Shown in pieces: positions 53,749 to 64,000 of a DNA stretch of 64,000 bases. Location of the stretch: contig JAYKAV010003133.1 in the NCBI GenBank assembly GCA_035582835.1, positions 246,707 through 310,706 on the forward strand. The letters run 5' to 3'. Position numbers and translations under genes: made by a program. How positions within the stretch are numbered: the stretch's first letter is position 1; every line of letters starts with the position of its first letter. Source of the DNA: Phoebastria nigripes (Eukaryota > Chordata > Aves > Procellariiformes > Diomedeidae). A model generated the notes under the pieces. That model was not told the DNA's origin, did not search any database, and was given only the letters and a program-made list of their open reading frames with translations.

Positions 53749-53750
53749 CT

Positions 53751-54505
53751 TTAGTTTAAAGCCCTCTTCACCCGCTTAGCAAGCCTATGACCGAAGATGC
53801 TCTTCCCCTTTTCTGACAGATAGAACCCATCAGNCCCCAGTAGACCAGGTTTCTCAAAGCGAGTCCCATGGTCTAAGTAGCCAAACGCCTGCCTGTGGCA
53901 CCAGTCCCGTAACCATTTGTTGACTCGCCAGATTTGACTGGCCCTTTCAAACGCCTTTCCTTTGACTGGGAGGATTTATGAAAAAACTACCTGTGCTCCA
54001 GAGTCCCTTACCGCCGCTCCCAGGCCTCTGTAATCCTTCTTGATAGTCCTCAGACTGCTCCTGGCTGTATCACTGGTGCCCACGTGAAACAACAGCAGCG
54101 GATAATAGTCAGTGGATTGTACAAGGCTTGGTAGCCTCTCGGTGACATCCCTGATATGAGCCCCTNGTAAGCAGCACACATCTCTGGAGAGTGCGTCAGG
54201 TCGGCAAATGGGTGCCTCCGTACCTCTCAGAAGAGAGCCGCCTACTACTGTCACCCATCGCCTTTTCTTAGTTGCGCTGGTTGTTATACAGGGGGCAGAT
54301 TGGGCTGTCTTACTGAGCTCCAGCATCCGTCCTGGTGTGGTGGGTCTTTCCTCTTCAGCCTGCAGAGCGGTGAAGTGGTTCTGCAAGGGCACCTCAGGCT
54401 TTGGGGGAAGTCTCTTCCTCCTGCTGGTCCTTGCCGTTGCAACCGTCCATACTTCTGCATTATTGGCCCCCTTCCCTTCTGCGTGTGCCGGTGGGGTAAT
54501 TACAA
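53751..54505 (-). pseudogene. CR1 ORF1 C-terminal remnant: esterase domain, copy 1
   Basis: ORF1 of CR1 encodes an RNA-associated protein whose C-terminal part in many members is an SGNH/GDSL-type esterase. Here the frame is readable from about 54,505 to the stop at 53,751. Block I reads VVGGSLLRG, where GDS would be expected, so the Asp appears replaced by Gly. FHVGTSD resembles the Gly-x-Asn-Asp block. A DG-x-YLS segment near the end resembles the terminal catalytic block. A TAA at 53,976-53,978, probably from a Ser codon, cuts the frame and separates the last block from the rest. The N-terminal portion is missing; a Lys-rich leader read from 54,539 comes from the pyrimidine tract and is not CR1 protein. 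ORF2's open frame overlaps the ORF1 end. Confidence 0.85.
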
Positions 54506-54507
54506 AT

Positions 54508-54537
54508 TTTTTCTTTCTTTTTTTTTTCTTTTCCCCC
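54508..54537. repeat. Polypyrimidine tract at CR1 copy 1 5' end
   Basis: About 30 bases of T and C (T-runs, then CCCCC). It abuts the apparent 5' truncation point of the CR1 and may be part of the pre-insertion site. No clear target-site duplication was found by eye. Confidence 0.6.
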
Positions 54538-54539
54538 AT

Positions 54540-57500
54540 TTAACAGTTTTACCCCAGGTGTATAAATACAACATTTTTTGTATGCAACATGATAGTCTTG
54601 TAAAACCTAAATTAGCCACCTGAATTAAGATCTTTAATTTCAGTGTTACTGCATCCTGGGTAAGTAGGTTGTTATCTCTTAATAACTGAAGCTTAAATCC
54701 TGCTTTTAAATCAATCCTCTCTTCTAACTAGCACTCATAGAGGATGAAATCAGAAGTTATAACTCTATGCTGAACAGCCTATTTTATAAGTGCTTTGAAC
54801 AGTAGATACAATTGTTTTATAAGCAGATAATCTTGCATTCCGGTGTAGTCTCAAGGAAGCATCTACTTGCTTCTCATTATGGCAACTGAATATACGGAAG
54901 TGAAGAGATAGTTTTCTAATAGAAATAATCGTATGTGTGTATACAAACACACAAGGTGATACAAAAAATAGGAAGAAATATGCAACGTGCTGCATACTAG
55001 GAGATGAAGTGGGGAAAAGAAGAAAGCACTGGAAAAAGAAGTGCGGGTATATTGGTTTGATGTTTCAGGAAGTGCTAGTGTTACAGCATGGTATTTACAG
55101 CCTATATTGATCCGCCATGAGTACCATATATACATGTGGATGTATTTTCCATAAGATCCTTTTGAGTCCTTTGGAACACTTCTATGACCAGGTAGAAGTA
55201 GAAGGAAGAGTGGATACTGATGGATAAAAAAGGAAGAGTGTTTCATACAAGGAGAACAGTGTGAAAGAAGGCATGGGAATGAAGGAGGGGAACCTGCATG
55301 TTGGCAGTACAGGGGNGTAAGGAGATGTACATTCTGGACCCAGTCAGAAAACAAAGGGATCGAATGCTTGGAGAAGACATTTCACTGCCATTGCTTTGAC
55401 TTAGCACATGAACTGTCAGAACTGAACGGATGACTCCTTAGTCAGCACTTAATAGTAAATTTAGCCCCCTAAAGAATGAAGGACTACTGTAATCAAGGAA
55501 GTTTCTACTCATCCAACCAAAGCAGAGCAGGTTCTGTTTTCCAGTGCCAAGTGGCTAAGGTTGTTTGCTTCATAGCTATTCTCACTGCTCCAAAGGGGAG
55601 TTTGAACTGTTTGGTTAATCCCTGCTGGGTTCATTAACTTTGTGTGTTTGTTTCTGTTACCCCATTGAGAAGGGAATGGTTTATATTTGTGTGCCTAAAA
55701 GATTGGACCTGAATTATTTAACCAAACCCCACTGAGCACGGAACCTTTTGTATTTGGTTGAACTNGTGCTCCCAGGGTCATTTTCATCTGCTCCTCTGAC
55801 CTTGCCAGAGGGAATCCCTGTTTATTTCTTCATTTGGTAGAACTATTTATCTGGGCCCTGCTGAGGACAGAAATGGGCTGCCTACTCTCTGCTGCAAATG
55901 GGAACCACGAGAGACTATCACTTGTCCTAAAGAGAGAAGAGCTTATGTAAGATGTTTTTTGATTTCTTTTTTTTTTTTTAAATTCCTTCAGAGAATTGGT
56001 AATTTCTTGTCTTGGAGGGTGTTGCAGTGATTCTTTAAGCAGGAGTAGGAAGGCTTGTGACAGTAGTGAGAAGATGCAAGGTCTTGAAGGTAGAGAAAGA
56101 AAGAAGGTACATGATCTAAGCTGTCAGGCTAGTGGGCTTTAATTCTCAGGCAGTCCAGCAATGCACAGACTCATTTTCTGCCCTGCTTTTGAGGAAAGCC
56201 ATAGTAGCATGAGCTGCCTAAAAAAACCCTCTGTGCCTCAAAGTGGAGGGAGTGCACAGTACTGTTGGAGCACTGGCTTTAATTTCAATCCTAAAATGCA
56301 GCAGCATAAGGATTAGAGCAGATTGCGCAGTTCTGTTGTGGACCATGGGCTGACTTTTGAGAGGCTGTTTGTGTTACTGCTAATGTTACCATCTATAAAG
56401 AAACACACACATGCACAAAATAGCTGCTGTAGAGCTACAGTGAACCTGTACATTGATCTGAATCTTTTACCTGTGGTAGCTAAAAGCGGTGTATTTATCT
56501 CAAATAGACATACTCAGGGTGGCTTGAAAGAAGCTGATTAGTTCAGAGAGCAAAAAAGAAAAGTGAGCTGTAAGGGAAAGGTGCTGCTGTTGCAGTATTC
56601 AGGCCAGCTGGGAGTTGCATAAAATGTATCTGTCTCCTGGGGAGCATCAGTTGGCAGGATTTGTGTGGATTTCTGCCCATAAAAATAAACCTGCTTTACC
56701 CTGGTAGGAACTAACACCAAGAGTTGATCCCTCAGGGGTGAAAGCTTCTACCAGCACAGCTGCCCCTCTACGCAAAGTAGAAAGACATTATACTACACCC
56801 TTTAATCACTATGGGTTATATCTCCTTCTTGTCTCTAAGCAAAATTACTTCATCGATTGCCAAATATTTTTATCACCATGCTTATATGTTAAAGTAATAT
56901 ATATCCAAGTACAACTGTCATGTTCCCACTATAATGTACACCTACATTTATTGCTTACTTGTTTTAAATGCCTCCCTTAATCATGGTCCAAATTTGGCTG
57001 AAAACCTGAGTGTACCTTCAACAAATATAACACATATTTAGCAATTTATATATCTGTATGTAAATCATAACCTTGCAAGTTGGAGACCATCTTGCATTTT
57101 CTTACAGGCTGGAAACAAATATTTGTTGCTTAACATAATAATTATGCAACTACAAAGATTTGCTAAGTTAAAGCTAAGAGTTACAGGCTTTCACAAGACA
57201 GATACCATTAAAAATTAAGATGCCAGTAAAGGCAGTAGTACCACTCCACTCAAGCTCGTTTTCCTTTTCACTTATATTTTGCAATGTCCTCACAGCACCG
57301 TCTCCCCTCTGTTTTTTAATACTCAGTAAGTCTCATGTACACAGTTTCACTGAATTAGGCTCACATACATTATCTGATCTGACTAGAAAAAGATATTTTT
57401 CTACTCTAAAAAATACACTTGCCCACAAATAATTAGTGAAAAACAAAGGANGGGATTCGGTATAAGACTCTGAAGTGATCTGAGTAAAACAGAAAAATTG

Positions 57501-57890
57501 CAAACATATATTAGTGATTTGAACATATTTTGTTCACACTGCTATTGCAGTGTTTTAAAAAAGTAAGAAAGTTAGTGGCCAAGTTTATACTTCTTTATTT
57601 AAGGCATTAGGTGATATTCAAATAATCACTGCTTAACTCTGTCCTGATAGAGTAGCCTTAAAAATTATTTTGAAGGTATTGCCTTCTTTTATTTTGTGTA
57701 CGATTATATATTCATATAGATANATTTAAATACAAGATAGTGAGGACGACTGAAAGGAAATCAAGGCACCAGAGGAAACATGAAGTATCAGTCTTGTGGT
57801 GAACAAGCCTTAAATCAGTTATGGAGTAGTTTTTCCTTACCTTGGACTTTGTATGCTGGTAAGTTTTTGAGTTACTAGAGCTGTTAGGGC
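54540..57890. other. AT-rich DNA between the CR1 copies, left part
   Basis: No recognised gene or repeat. A 163-codon minus-strand frame (54,863-55,354) is the longest here. It is Ser/Leu/Phe/His-rich without motif or domain and crosses an N, so I do not call it a gene. A T-rich run lies at about 55,969-55,980. Confidence 0.55.
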
Positions 57891-58450
57891 AAGGGGGGTG
57901 AGGCCACCAGCCTTTGAGGTTGGGGGATTAGGGAGAAAGAGTGGCGGGAGGGCAGTGAGTGTTCCCGTGGAGCAAGCTGAAGCAGCGGTCGCCATTGGGG
58001 AGGGCTGGCAGACTAAGGAACTGGTGGGGGAGATGTGTTTTCGCCACAGAGCCATTGCAACGAACACTGAATTACAGGTGGTGAGAAGGAAACTACTGAT
58101 ATTCTCTTCAGCCTGTGTGTTTGCAGCTTGTGCACAGGCACACACAGCCCTCTGTGTGCTGCAGTTCTTAATCCACCAATGTGTCTCGCTCATTCTGAAA
58201 GGTGGTGTACAAGAGGGGAGAGTTACTGCCATTTTGGAGACAGATGAGAAAATCTCTGTGTTTCTCCTTACCCAGGTACAGCAACTTTGTCTGGTCCTGC
58301 TGTTGTACTTTCATGGTTCCTTATGGTCTTCTCCATTCCCTCCTTACTATCCCTTGATGCCAACCTCTGCAAAAGAGCGCTTAGAGGAGAATCAGGCAAG
58401 AACCAGCCCAAAAGGCTGTGTGTTCACACAATGTTTGGCAACGTGACGTG
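57891..58450 (+). other. GC-richer patch with 182-codon open frame
   Basis: A locally G-rich segment containing a plus-strand frame from ATG 57,898 to a stop ending at 58,446. A minus-strand frame of 131 codons (57,837-58,232) overlaps it. The plus product has a basic, Gly/Val/Glu-rich start and a Leu/Val/Cys-rich middle that looks hydrophobic. I recognise no family. CAG|GTGGTG at 58,075-58,083 could be a splice donor, and CACACAG/CTGTGTG near 58,139-58,161 forms a short hairpin. It may be a decayed repeat, a non-coding exon or chance. Confidence 0.15.
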
Positions 58451-60479
58451 CATTTTCGTCATACCTAACACACTCAAACTTGTGCACTGTCACACCCTAT
58501 GGCATATCTTATTACTCAAGCTCTTGTGTATCTGCAGTTATCTAAGCCAACAAAACTTTAGGCCTGAATGATAACACTTTTTAAATAATTCACAGAGAAT
58601 TTTTTTAAATTGTCTTTTTTTCTGCAAATGGATCTACTATGGAATTCTTGAGCTTTTTCAAAAAGTCTTGGCAGTATCTCTGGCAAACAGTTACTGTTTT
58701 TCTGGTCAGTTGTAAGCAGTCCCTGATGCATATTCGGTATCATCATCAGAGACAGCCCTAGCTATTTTGTTGCCTTTAGTAAAATATATTCTGCTGCCTC
58801 TACTGCAACATTTGCAAGAAATCATCTTTAATACCAGGCATTTTTATAGAATTTTAGAATGCCACATATTCAGCTATTATGAAATACAGTCTCACAAAAT
58901 TCCAGAAAAATATGAGACAAAGTATTTATACGTTATAAAAATTAATGTCTTATTAGCAATTTAATCAGTGCAGTCACAAATTGGCTCTAAAAATGCTGCC
59001 TCTCCAATTCTGCAGCGCTGGGCAACTGTCCAGTCTTTACATAAGGTAAGCTGCCCTCTACGTTGCTCTGTAAGGCATTGAACATTGTTTCAAGTTTTAA
59101 TGGGATGGTTTATGCAGTGACTTAGTTGAGGAAATTGTGAATTAAAATTGCACATATGAAATTTGTCACTCTTTTGTCTAACAAGACAGTTAGAGATTTG
59201 CTTTTGCTATATAAGTCTTGACTTGAAGGTTTACTTTCAAAAAGGATAGTATTAGTTGGCTATGGTATGCACATAAAGCATGAGATAGTTTATCTGCATC
59301 TTCCATAGATTTTTCTTCTATACAGCCATGATAGCCACAAAAATGTTCATAATGCAACATTCCTGAGTTGCAGATTTTACAAACACAGCAACAAAATATG
59401 GATATTGCAGCACATGCTTTTCAGAGACTCATTACTCAGCCAAACTGAACGTATTTTTCTCAGCAATACAGAAGAGATTGCAAAATTTCAGATTTCAACA
59501 CTATACTGTAAAGCTGTGGATCTATTTCAAAGAGATGGAAAGAACATTTTTAGAATCCAGAACATATATTTTTCACTTTCTTATTTCGTAAGAGTTAAAT
59601 AAACAAACAAGGAAACCTTCCTCCTACCTACCCCAAAACACTTAAGATTTAAAAACATTGAACTTGAAGAAGGAACTAGGTCATTATTGCCAGTTCTCTG
59701 CAATACCAAGAAACTGTGTTATGAGCATATATAGCGCTGGGTTCATCCAAATGTAGAGTTCAGTAGCATAGATATCTATAATTGAGCAAGTTATCTAGAC
59801 TCACTGTATATAATGGAGAGATACAGGCACTTGTAGGCCATGTATCATTTCATTATACCTTAGATGTCTAAAACAGGTCAGTGAGATATGACCCAGAAGT
59901 TCACTTCTGCCCATTGACTATAAGTGGAACCTAGGTATCCAGATCACATGCAGTTAGCACTGTTGATGTCTAAATATGGCCGTGATGAATCCCTCCCTTA
60001 AATCAGAAAAAGTCACAAATCGCGTGTAAGCCAAGGAATATCTTGCAGAGCTTTATTACAAACTTAAATCTTCCCTAAAATGTGAAAAGCTGAAAGTATA
60101 TACTAGCAGGAGAAACAGGAGAAATGGAGATTGTCACCCAATATCTGAGGTCTTGCAGGGGATTAGACCAAAAAAAAAAAAAATCACACCAACAGAAAAC
60201 AGCTTGTGTCCAAACCTCTGTTATTAGAACAAACCGCTGTATAGCTATATAGCAATATATTATTGCCACTGCTAACATAAAGCATTCTTTCAAGAAAACC
60301 AACATCCTTGGATTATGACTGAAGGAAAAATTGTGCTGTAATATTAATGATATCACTTGGCTGTGTGCAAAAGAGATTATTTTTTAAGTGTCTATTAATA
60401 AACAGACGTACTGGAACAGATGTTAGTAAGCAGCAAACCTGAGCTGAAGTTCAGATCGGCATCCAGACTAAATGGCTGT
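58451..60479. other. AT-rich DNA between the CR1 copies, right part
   Basis: AT-rich unique sequence with short open frames only and an A-run at about 60,170-60,182. Nothing recognisable as a gene or transposon. Confidence 0.6.
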
Positions 60480-60500
60480 AGAATCATAGAATCATAGAAT
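60480..60500 (-). repeat. CR1 3'-terminal octamer microsatellite, copy 2
   Basis: Two to three AATCATAG units on the plus strand, shorter than in copy 1. Marks the 3' end of the element. Confidence 0.85.
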
Positions 60501-60571
60501 ACTTTGGGTTGGAAGGGACCTTTAAAGGTCATCTAGTCCAACCCCTCTGTCATGGGCAGGGACATCTTCAA

Positions 60572-63058
60572 CTACATCAGGTTGCTCAGAGCCCCATCCA
60601 ACCTGAACTTGAATGTTTCCAGGGATGGGGCATCTACCACCTCTCTGGGCAACCTGTTCCAGTGTTTCACCACCCTCAGCATAAAAAAAAGTCTTCCTTA
60701 TATCTAGTCTAAATCTACCTTCTTTTAGTTTAAAACCATTACCCCTTGTCCTATCACAACAGGCCATGCTAAAAAGTCTGTCCCCATCTTTCTTATAAGC
60801 CCCCTTTAAGTATTGAAAGGCCGCAATAAGGTCTCCCCAGAGCCTTCTCTTCTCCAGGCTGAACAACCCCAACTCTCTCAGCCTTTCTTCATNGGAGAGG
60901 CATTCCATCCCTCTGATCATTTTCATGGCNCTCCTCTGGACCTGCTCCAACNGGTCCNTGTCNTTCCTGTGCTGGGGGCCCCAGAGCTGGACNCAGTACT
61001 CCAGGTGGGGTCTGACCAGAGCAGAGCAGAGGGGCAGAATCACCTCCTTCAACCTGCTGGCCACGCTTCTTTTGATGCAGCCCAGGATACGGTTGGCCTT
61101 CTGGGCTGCGAGCGCACATTGCCGGCTCATGTCCAGCTTTTCATCCACCAGTACCCCCAAGTCCTTCTCGGCAGGGCTGNTNTCAATCCNTTCATCCCCC
61201 AGCCTGTATTGATACCAGGGGTTGCCCTGACCTAGATGCAGGACCTTGCACTTGGCCTTGTTGAACCTCATGGGCCCACTTCTTGAGCTTGTCCAGGTCC
61301 CTCTGGATGGCATCCCGTCCCTCAGGCATGTCGACCGCACCACTCAGCTTGGTGTCATCTGCAAACTTGCTGAGGGTGCACTCAATCCCGCTGTCTATGT
61401 CGTTGATGAAGATAGATATTAAACAGTACTGGTCCCTGAACGGACCCCTGCAGGACACCACTTGTCACTGATCTCCACCTGGACATTGAGCCGTTGACCA
61501 CTACCCTCTGGATGCGACCATCCAACCAATTCCTCACCCACCGGACAGTCCTCCCATCAAATCCGTATCTCTCCAGTTTAGAGAGAAGGATGTTGTGGGG
61601 GACCATGTCAAAGGCCTTACAGAGGTNCAGANAGATGACNTCTGTAGCNCTTCCCATGTCCACTGATGNAGTCACTCCATCANAGAAGGCCACTAGGTTG
61701 GTCAGGCCGGACTTGCCCTTGGTGAAGCCATGCTGGCTGTCTCGAATCACCTCCCTGTCCTCCATGTGCCGTAGCATAGCTTCCAGGAGGATCTGTTCCA
61801 TGATCTTCCCAGGCAGAGAGGTGAGACTGACTGGCCTGTAGTTCTCTGGGTCTTCCTTTTTTCCCTTTTTAAAAATGGTGCAATGTTTCCCCTTTTCCAG
61901 TCAGCAGGGACTTCACCTGACTGCCACGACTTTTCAAATATCATGGAGAGTGGGTTGTCAACTACATTAGCTAATTCACTCAGGACTCTGGGATGCATAT
62001 CGTCAGGTCCCATACACTTATGTATGTTCACGTTCCTCAGGTGGTCACGAACCTGGTCTTCTCTTACAGTGGGAGGGACTTTGCTCCCCCAGTCCCCATC
62101 TTGGGGTCCATCCAGTCGAGAGATGTGGGAAGAGAGGTTGCCGGTGAAGACTGAGGCAAAAAAGTTGTTGAGTACCTCAGCCTTCTCCTTGTCCATTGCT
62201 ACTAGTTTGCCAGTCTTGCTCATCAGGGGGGCTATGCTTTCTTGGACCTTCCTTTTCTGCCTGACATACCTGTAGAAGCCCTTCTTATTATTCTTTCATC
62301 CCTTGCCCAGTTCAGCTCCAGGCGTGCCTTGGCCTTCCTGACACCATCCCTACACAACTGGGCAGCAACCCTATACTCTTCCCAGGAAAACCGTCCCTGT
62401 TTCCACTGCCTGTGCATTTCCTTCTTGCCAAACTAAAGGTTTGACCAGCAGGTCTCGACTCAGCCATGCTGGTCTCTTGCCTTCCTTTTCTGATTTCTTA
62501 CACCTGAGGATCGAGAGCTCTTGTGCTCTATGGAAAGCATCCTTAAAGATCTGCCAGCTCTGTTCTGCTCCCTTGTCCTTGAGGGCAGTTTCCCAGGGGG
62601 TCCTATTGACTAATTCCTTGAACAGATGGAAGTTTGCTTTCCTAAAATTCAGGGTCCTGACTTTACTCTTTGCCTGACCCATATCCCTCAGGACTGCGAA
62701 CTCCACCAGTGCATGATCACTGCAGCCCAGGCTGCCTCCAATCTTGACGTCACCAATTAGCTCACTTGTGTTGGTGACCAACAGGTCCAGTATTGCATCC
62801 CCTGTGGTAGGGCTGTCTGGCTCAAGAAGTTATCCTCAATGCATTCCAGGAGTCTCCTGGATTGCCTACAGCTTGCCGTGCTACTTTTCCAGCAGATGTC
62901 AAGGTGGTTGAAGTGCCCCAGCAGGACGAGAGCCTGTGAGCGCGATGCCTCCTGTAGCTGGAGTAAGAAGGCTTCACCAATAGGCTCCCCTTGATCGGGC
63001 GGCCTGAAGTAGACACCAACCACAAGGTTCCCTTTGTTGCCTCGGTCTCTAATTATGG
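60572..63058 (-). pseudogene. CR1 ORF2 remnant, copy 2
   Basis: Partial ORF2 starting within the endonuclease. VYFRPPDQ lies near 63,010; LLGHFNHLDICW stands where GDFN is expected, so Asp is replaced by His; GCSDHALVEF keeps the SDH triad part. The reverse transcriptase FADD box is at 61,354-61,365 and the nominal stop at 60,572-60,574. The divergent 5' part (61,879-63,058) shifts frame several times: about 62,770-62,820, about 62,420, about 62,230-62,300, and right at the 61,878 junction. The 3' part shares copy 1's three lesions: a TATC duplication (61,411-61,418), a short deletion near 61,271, and an extra base in the A-run 60,683-60,690. It lacks copy 1's 17-nt deletion (bases present at 61,764-61,780). 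No functional protein is expected. Confidence 0.92.
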
Positions 63059-63589
63059 TGAACTTACTTCAATTTTAAAAGTTTAAGCTTATGATCCTGG
63101 AAGAAAACCTCAGCCTCTTTCTGGTGTCTGGCTCTTTTCCAGGAAGGAATGGTTATATTTAATAAGTATGTGCCTATGTATGAGTGGGCAGCAAGGTGCG
63201 GTAAAGCAACTACATCTAGGCACTTATCTCAGAGGAGGTCTTGAGTAGCTGGATTCGTATTATGTTTAAAAACCCACTACCATTATTATTCACAAAATAC
63301 ACTGCCAGATTAGTCTCATATGGTGAGTTGAGTAATAGCCCTCTTGGTATCTATACGTTTTTATAGACAATGGTCCAAGACAGTATTAACTTATTTTTGT
63401 CAAGTTCAAGCTGACAGTGAACTGCAGGCCAAGTGCCTGCCACTGGCGTGCCCTGTGCCAATTAGCTCTGTCACTCACAAGCACACTTTAGCATTAGCAG
63501 TGACCTTCTACCTCATGCTCAGTTCCCTGAATTTAGAAGATCAGCCTCAGTGTAGGCACAGATTTAAGCCCTTCTGTTTGGTCTGTAAA
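63059..63589. other. Unique DNA right of CR1 copy 2
   Basis: AT-rich at first, becoming more balanced toward the right. A 106-codon plus-strand frame (63,344-63,664) is open but unrecognised. No repeat seen. Confidence 0.55.
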
Positions 63590-63905
63590 GTGGATGGACA
63601 GAAGGCAGCTATGGTCCGCCACCGTGATGCCAAGCTGCTGCTGTGCTGTGCTCGCTCGTGTTGACCATGCTATCAGCATCCCTAGAGGACAGCTGCGGGC
63701 TCACCTTCTAGGGACATCGCAGCGGTACCTGCTGTTAATCCCTCTTTCTGTGGCTGCTTTTCACAGATGCAGAAATCTTGAGGCCAGAGGTGATTTTCTC
63801 TTCCCCTGCCCGGGGCGGGATGGGGATCCTGTGGAAGGAAGGGCCTTCCACCGAAGGGCACGGCGGGGGGGAGCGGCTCTGCTGACACAAGTGAGAAGCT
63901 GTACC
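63590..63905. promoter_or_regulatory. Small CpG-rich patch, possible exon or minor CpG island
   Basis: About 315 bases with raised G+C and many CpG dinucleotides, including GCCCGGGGCGGG near 63,809 and a G7 run near 63,865. Such a patch is unusual for this window outside the main island and the CR1 copies. It may be a small CpG island, a conserved exon or an old GC-rich repeat. Sequence alone does not decide. Confidence 0.35.
63767..63890 (+). other. Candidate exon (unrecognised), very tentative
   Basis: Preceded by a pyrimidine-rich stretch ending in TTTTCACAG (AG at 63,765-63,766) and followed by ACAA|GTGAGA (GT at 63,891-63,892). One plus-strand frame from 63,594 stays open through all 124 bases, but its product is Arg/Gly-rich and unrecognised. 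The raised GC content makes an open frame less informative. Confidence 0.15.
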
Positions 63906-64000
63906 NGGGACTAAACACAAGTTGTCAAAATCTAACAGAGGGTGTCCAGCACGAACAATGCCTCACTTCCTATTTCTCTCCAATAATAGGAAACGTGGCA
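63906..64000. other. Right edge of window
   Basis: Ninety-five bases of AT-richer sequence starting at an N. Nothing recognised. Confidence 0.5.

Larger units (their letters stand above)
50725..54505 (-). mobile_element. CR1 LINE retrotransposon, copy 1 (long, defective)
   Basis: A minus-strand CR1-clade non-LTR retrotransposon of about 3.8 kb. Its 3' end is at 50,725, marked by four octamer units, the diagnostic CR1 tail. Reading leftward from about 54,505 it carries the C-terminal part of ORF1 (SGNH-type esterase), then ORF2 with an APE-like endonuclease and a reverse transcriptase with the FADD box. CR1 elements copy themselves by target-primed reverse transcription and are usually severely 5'-truncated, so this length is notable. 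The 5' limit is uncertain: the pyrimidine tract at 54,508-54,537 is probably flanking DNA. It is inactive, with an in-frame stop in ORF1 and at least five frame breaks in ORF2. Thirteen N calls lie inside it. Confidence 0.95.
60480..63058 (-). mobile_element. CR1 LINE retrotransposon, copy 2 (5'-truncated mosaic)
   Basis: Minus-strand CR1, same orientation as copy 1, ending at 60,480 in two to three octamer units. It is truncated at about 63,058 within the ORF2 endonuclease, and ORF1 is absent. From 60,502 to 61,878 it matches copy 1 at a constant offset of 9,741 bases (9,758 after copy 1's 17-nt deletion), about 99% by eye. From 61,879 outward the match drops to very roughly three quarters, as expected for a different CR1 subfamily or age. 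Fifteen N calls fall at 60,893-61,683 and none in the divergent part. The mosaic may be biological (conversion or template switching) or assembly-made. Confidence 0.95.

Noticed and set aside
53976..54539. Lys-rich N-terminus of the ORF1-like frame, beginning at 54,539
   Set aside because: The Lys-rich leader is encoded by the polypyrimidine tract flanking the truncated element. Only the part from about 54,505 onward resembles CR1 ORF1.
54863..55354. 163-codon minus-strand open frame beside CR1 copy 1
   Set aside because: Composition is Ser/Leu/Phe/His-rich without domain or motif, the frame crosses an N, and no exon borders or CR1 relation were seen. Probably chance.
1..64000. Endogenous retrovirus, DNA transposon gene, tRNA, rRNA or CRISPR array
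   Set aside because: No paired LTRs, gag/pol motifs, transposase frames, tRNA-like cloverleafs or regularly spaced repeats were found by eye. A sensitive profile search could still reveal old fragments.

Overview
The window looks like nuclear DNA from a sauropsid, most probably a bird. It is a long AT-rich, gene-poor stretch with few recognisable repeats. The only large interspersed repeats are two CR1 (chicken repeat 1) LINE retrotransposons, each ending in the octamer microsatellite (ATTCTATG)n typical of avian and reptilian CR1. No rRNA, tRNA, bacterial operon, CRISPR array or complete host protein-coding gene was recognised. Isolated single N calls are scattered throughout, as in a draft assembly.

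Layout. Positions 1-40,800 are AT-rich, low-CpG, single-copy-looking DNA with short microsatellites, homopolymers and a few small palindromes. One GC-richer segment near 291-450 is bounded by splice-like sites. Positions 40,840-42,250 form a strong CpG island, the clearest host regulatory element. It is probably a promoter with a non-coding first exon; good splice-donor sequences occur on both strands, so its direction cannot be fixed. Inside it are a G-quadruplex motif at the left edge, a GGAT/GGAC tetranucleotide repeat and an odd all-A/T block. Positions 42,250-50,724 are again AT-rich and featureless.

CR1 copy 1 (50,725 to about 54,505, minus strand) is long, keeping part of ORF1 (esterase domain) and all of ORF2 (endonuclease and reverse transcriptase), but is broken by frameshifts and a nonsense codon. 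CR1 copy 2 (60,480 to about 63,058, same strand) is 5'-truncated within the ORF2 endonuclease. Between them lie ordinary AT-rich DNA and a moderately GC-rich patch near 57,880-58,450 with an unexplained 182-codon open frame. The right end holds a small CpG-rich patch (63,590-63,905).

The most interesting observation is that copy 2 is a mosaic. Its 3' 1.4 kb matches copy 1 at about 99%, including three shared frame-breaking lesions and three shared N positions. At one point (52,120 / 61,878) the match falls to very roughly three quarters. Within the matching part a central block of about 0.9 kb is almost identical and holds all 15 of copy 2's N calls. This suggests recent gene conversion or template switching, or that the assembler merged several genomic CR1 copies. 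I found no convincing undescribed gene system here.
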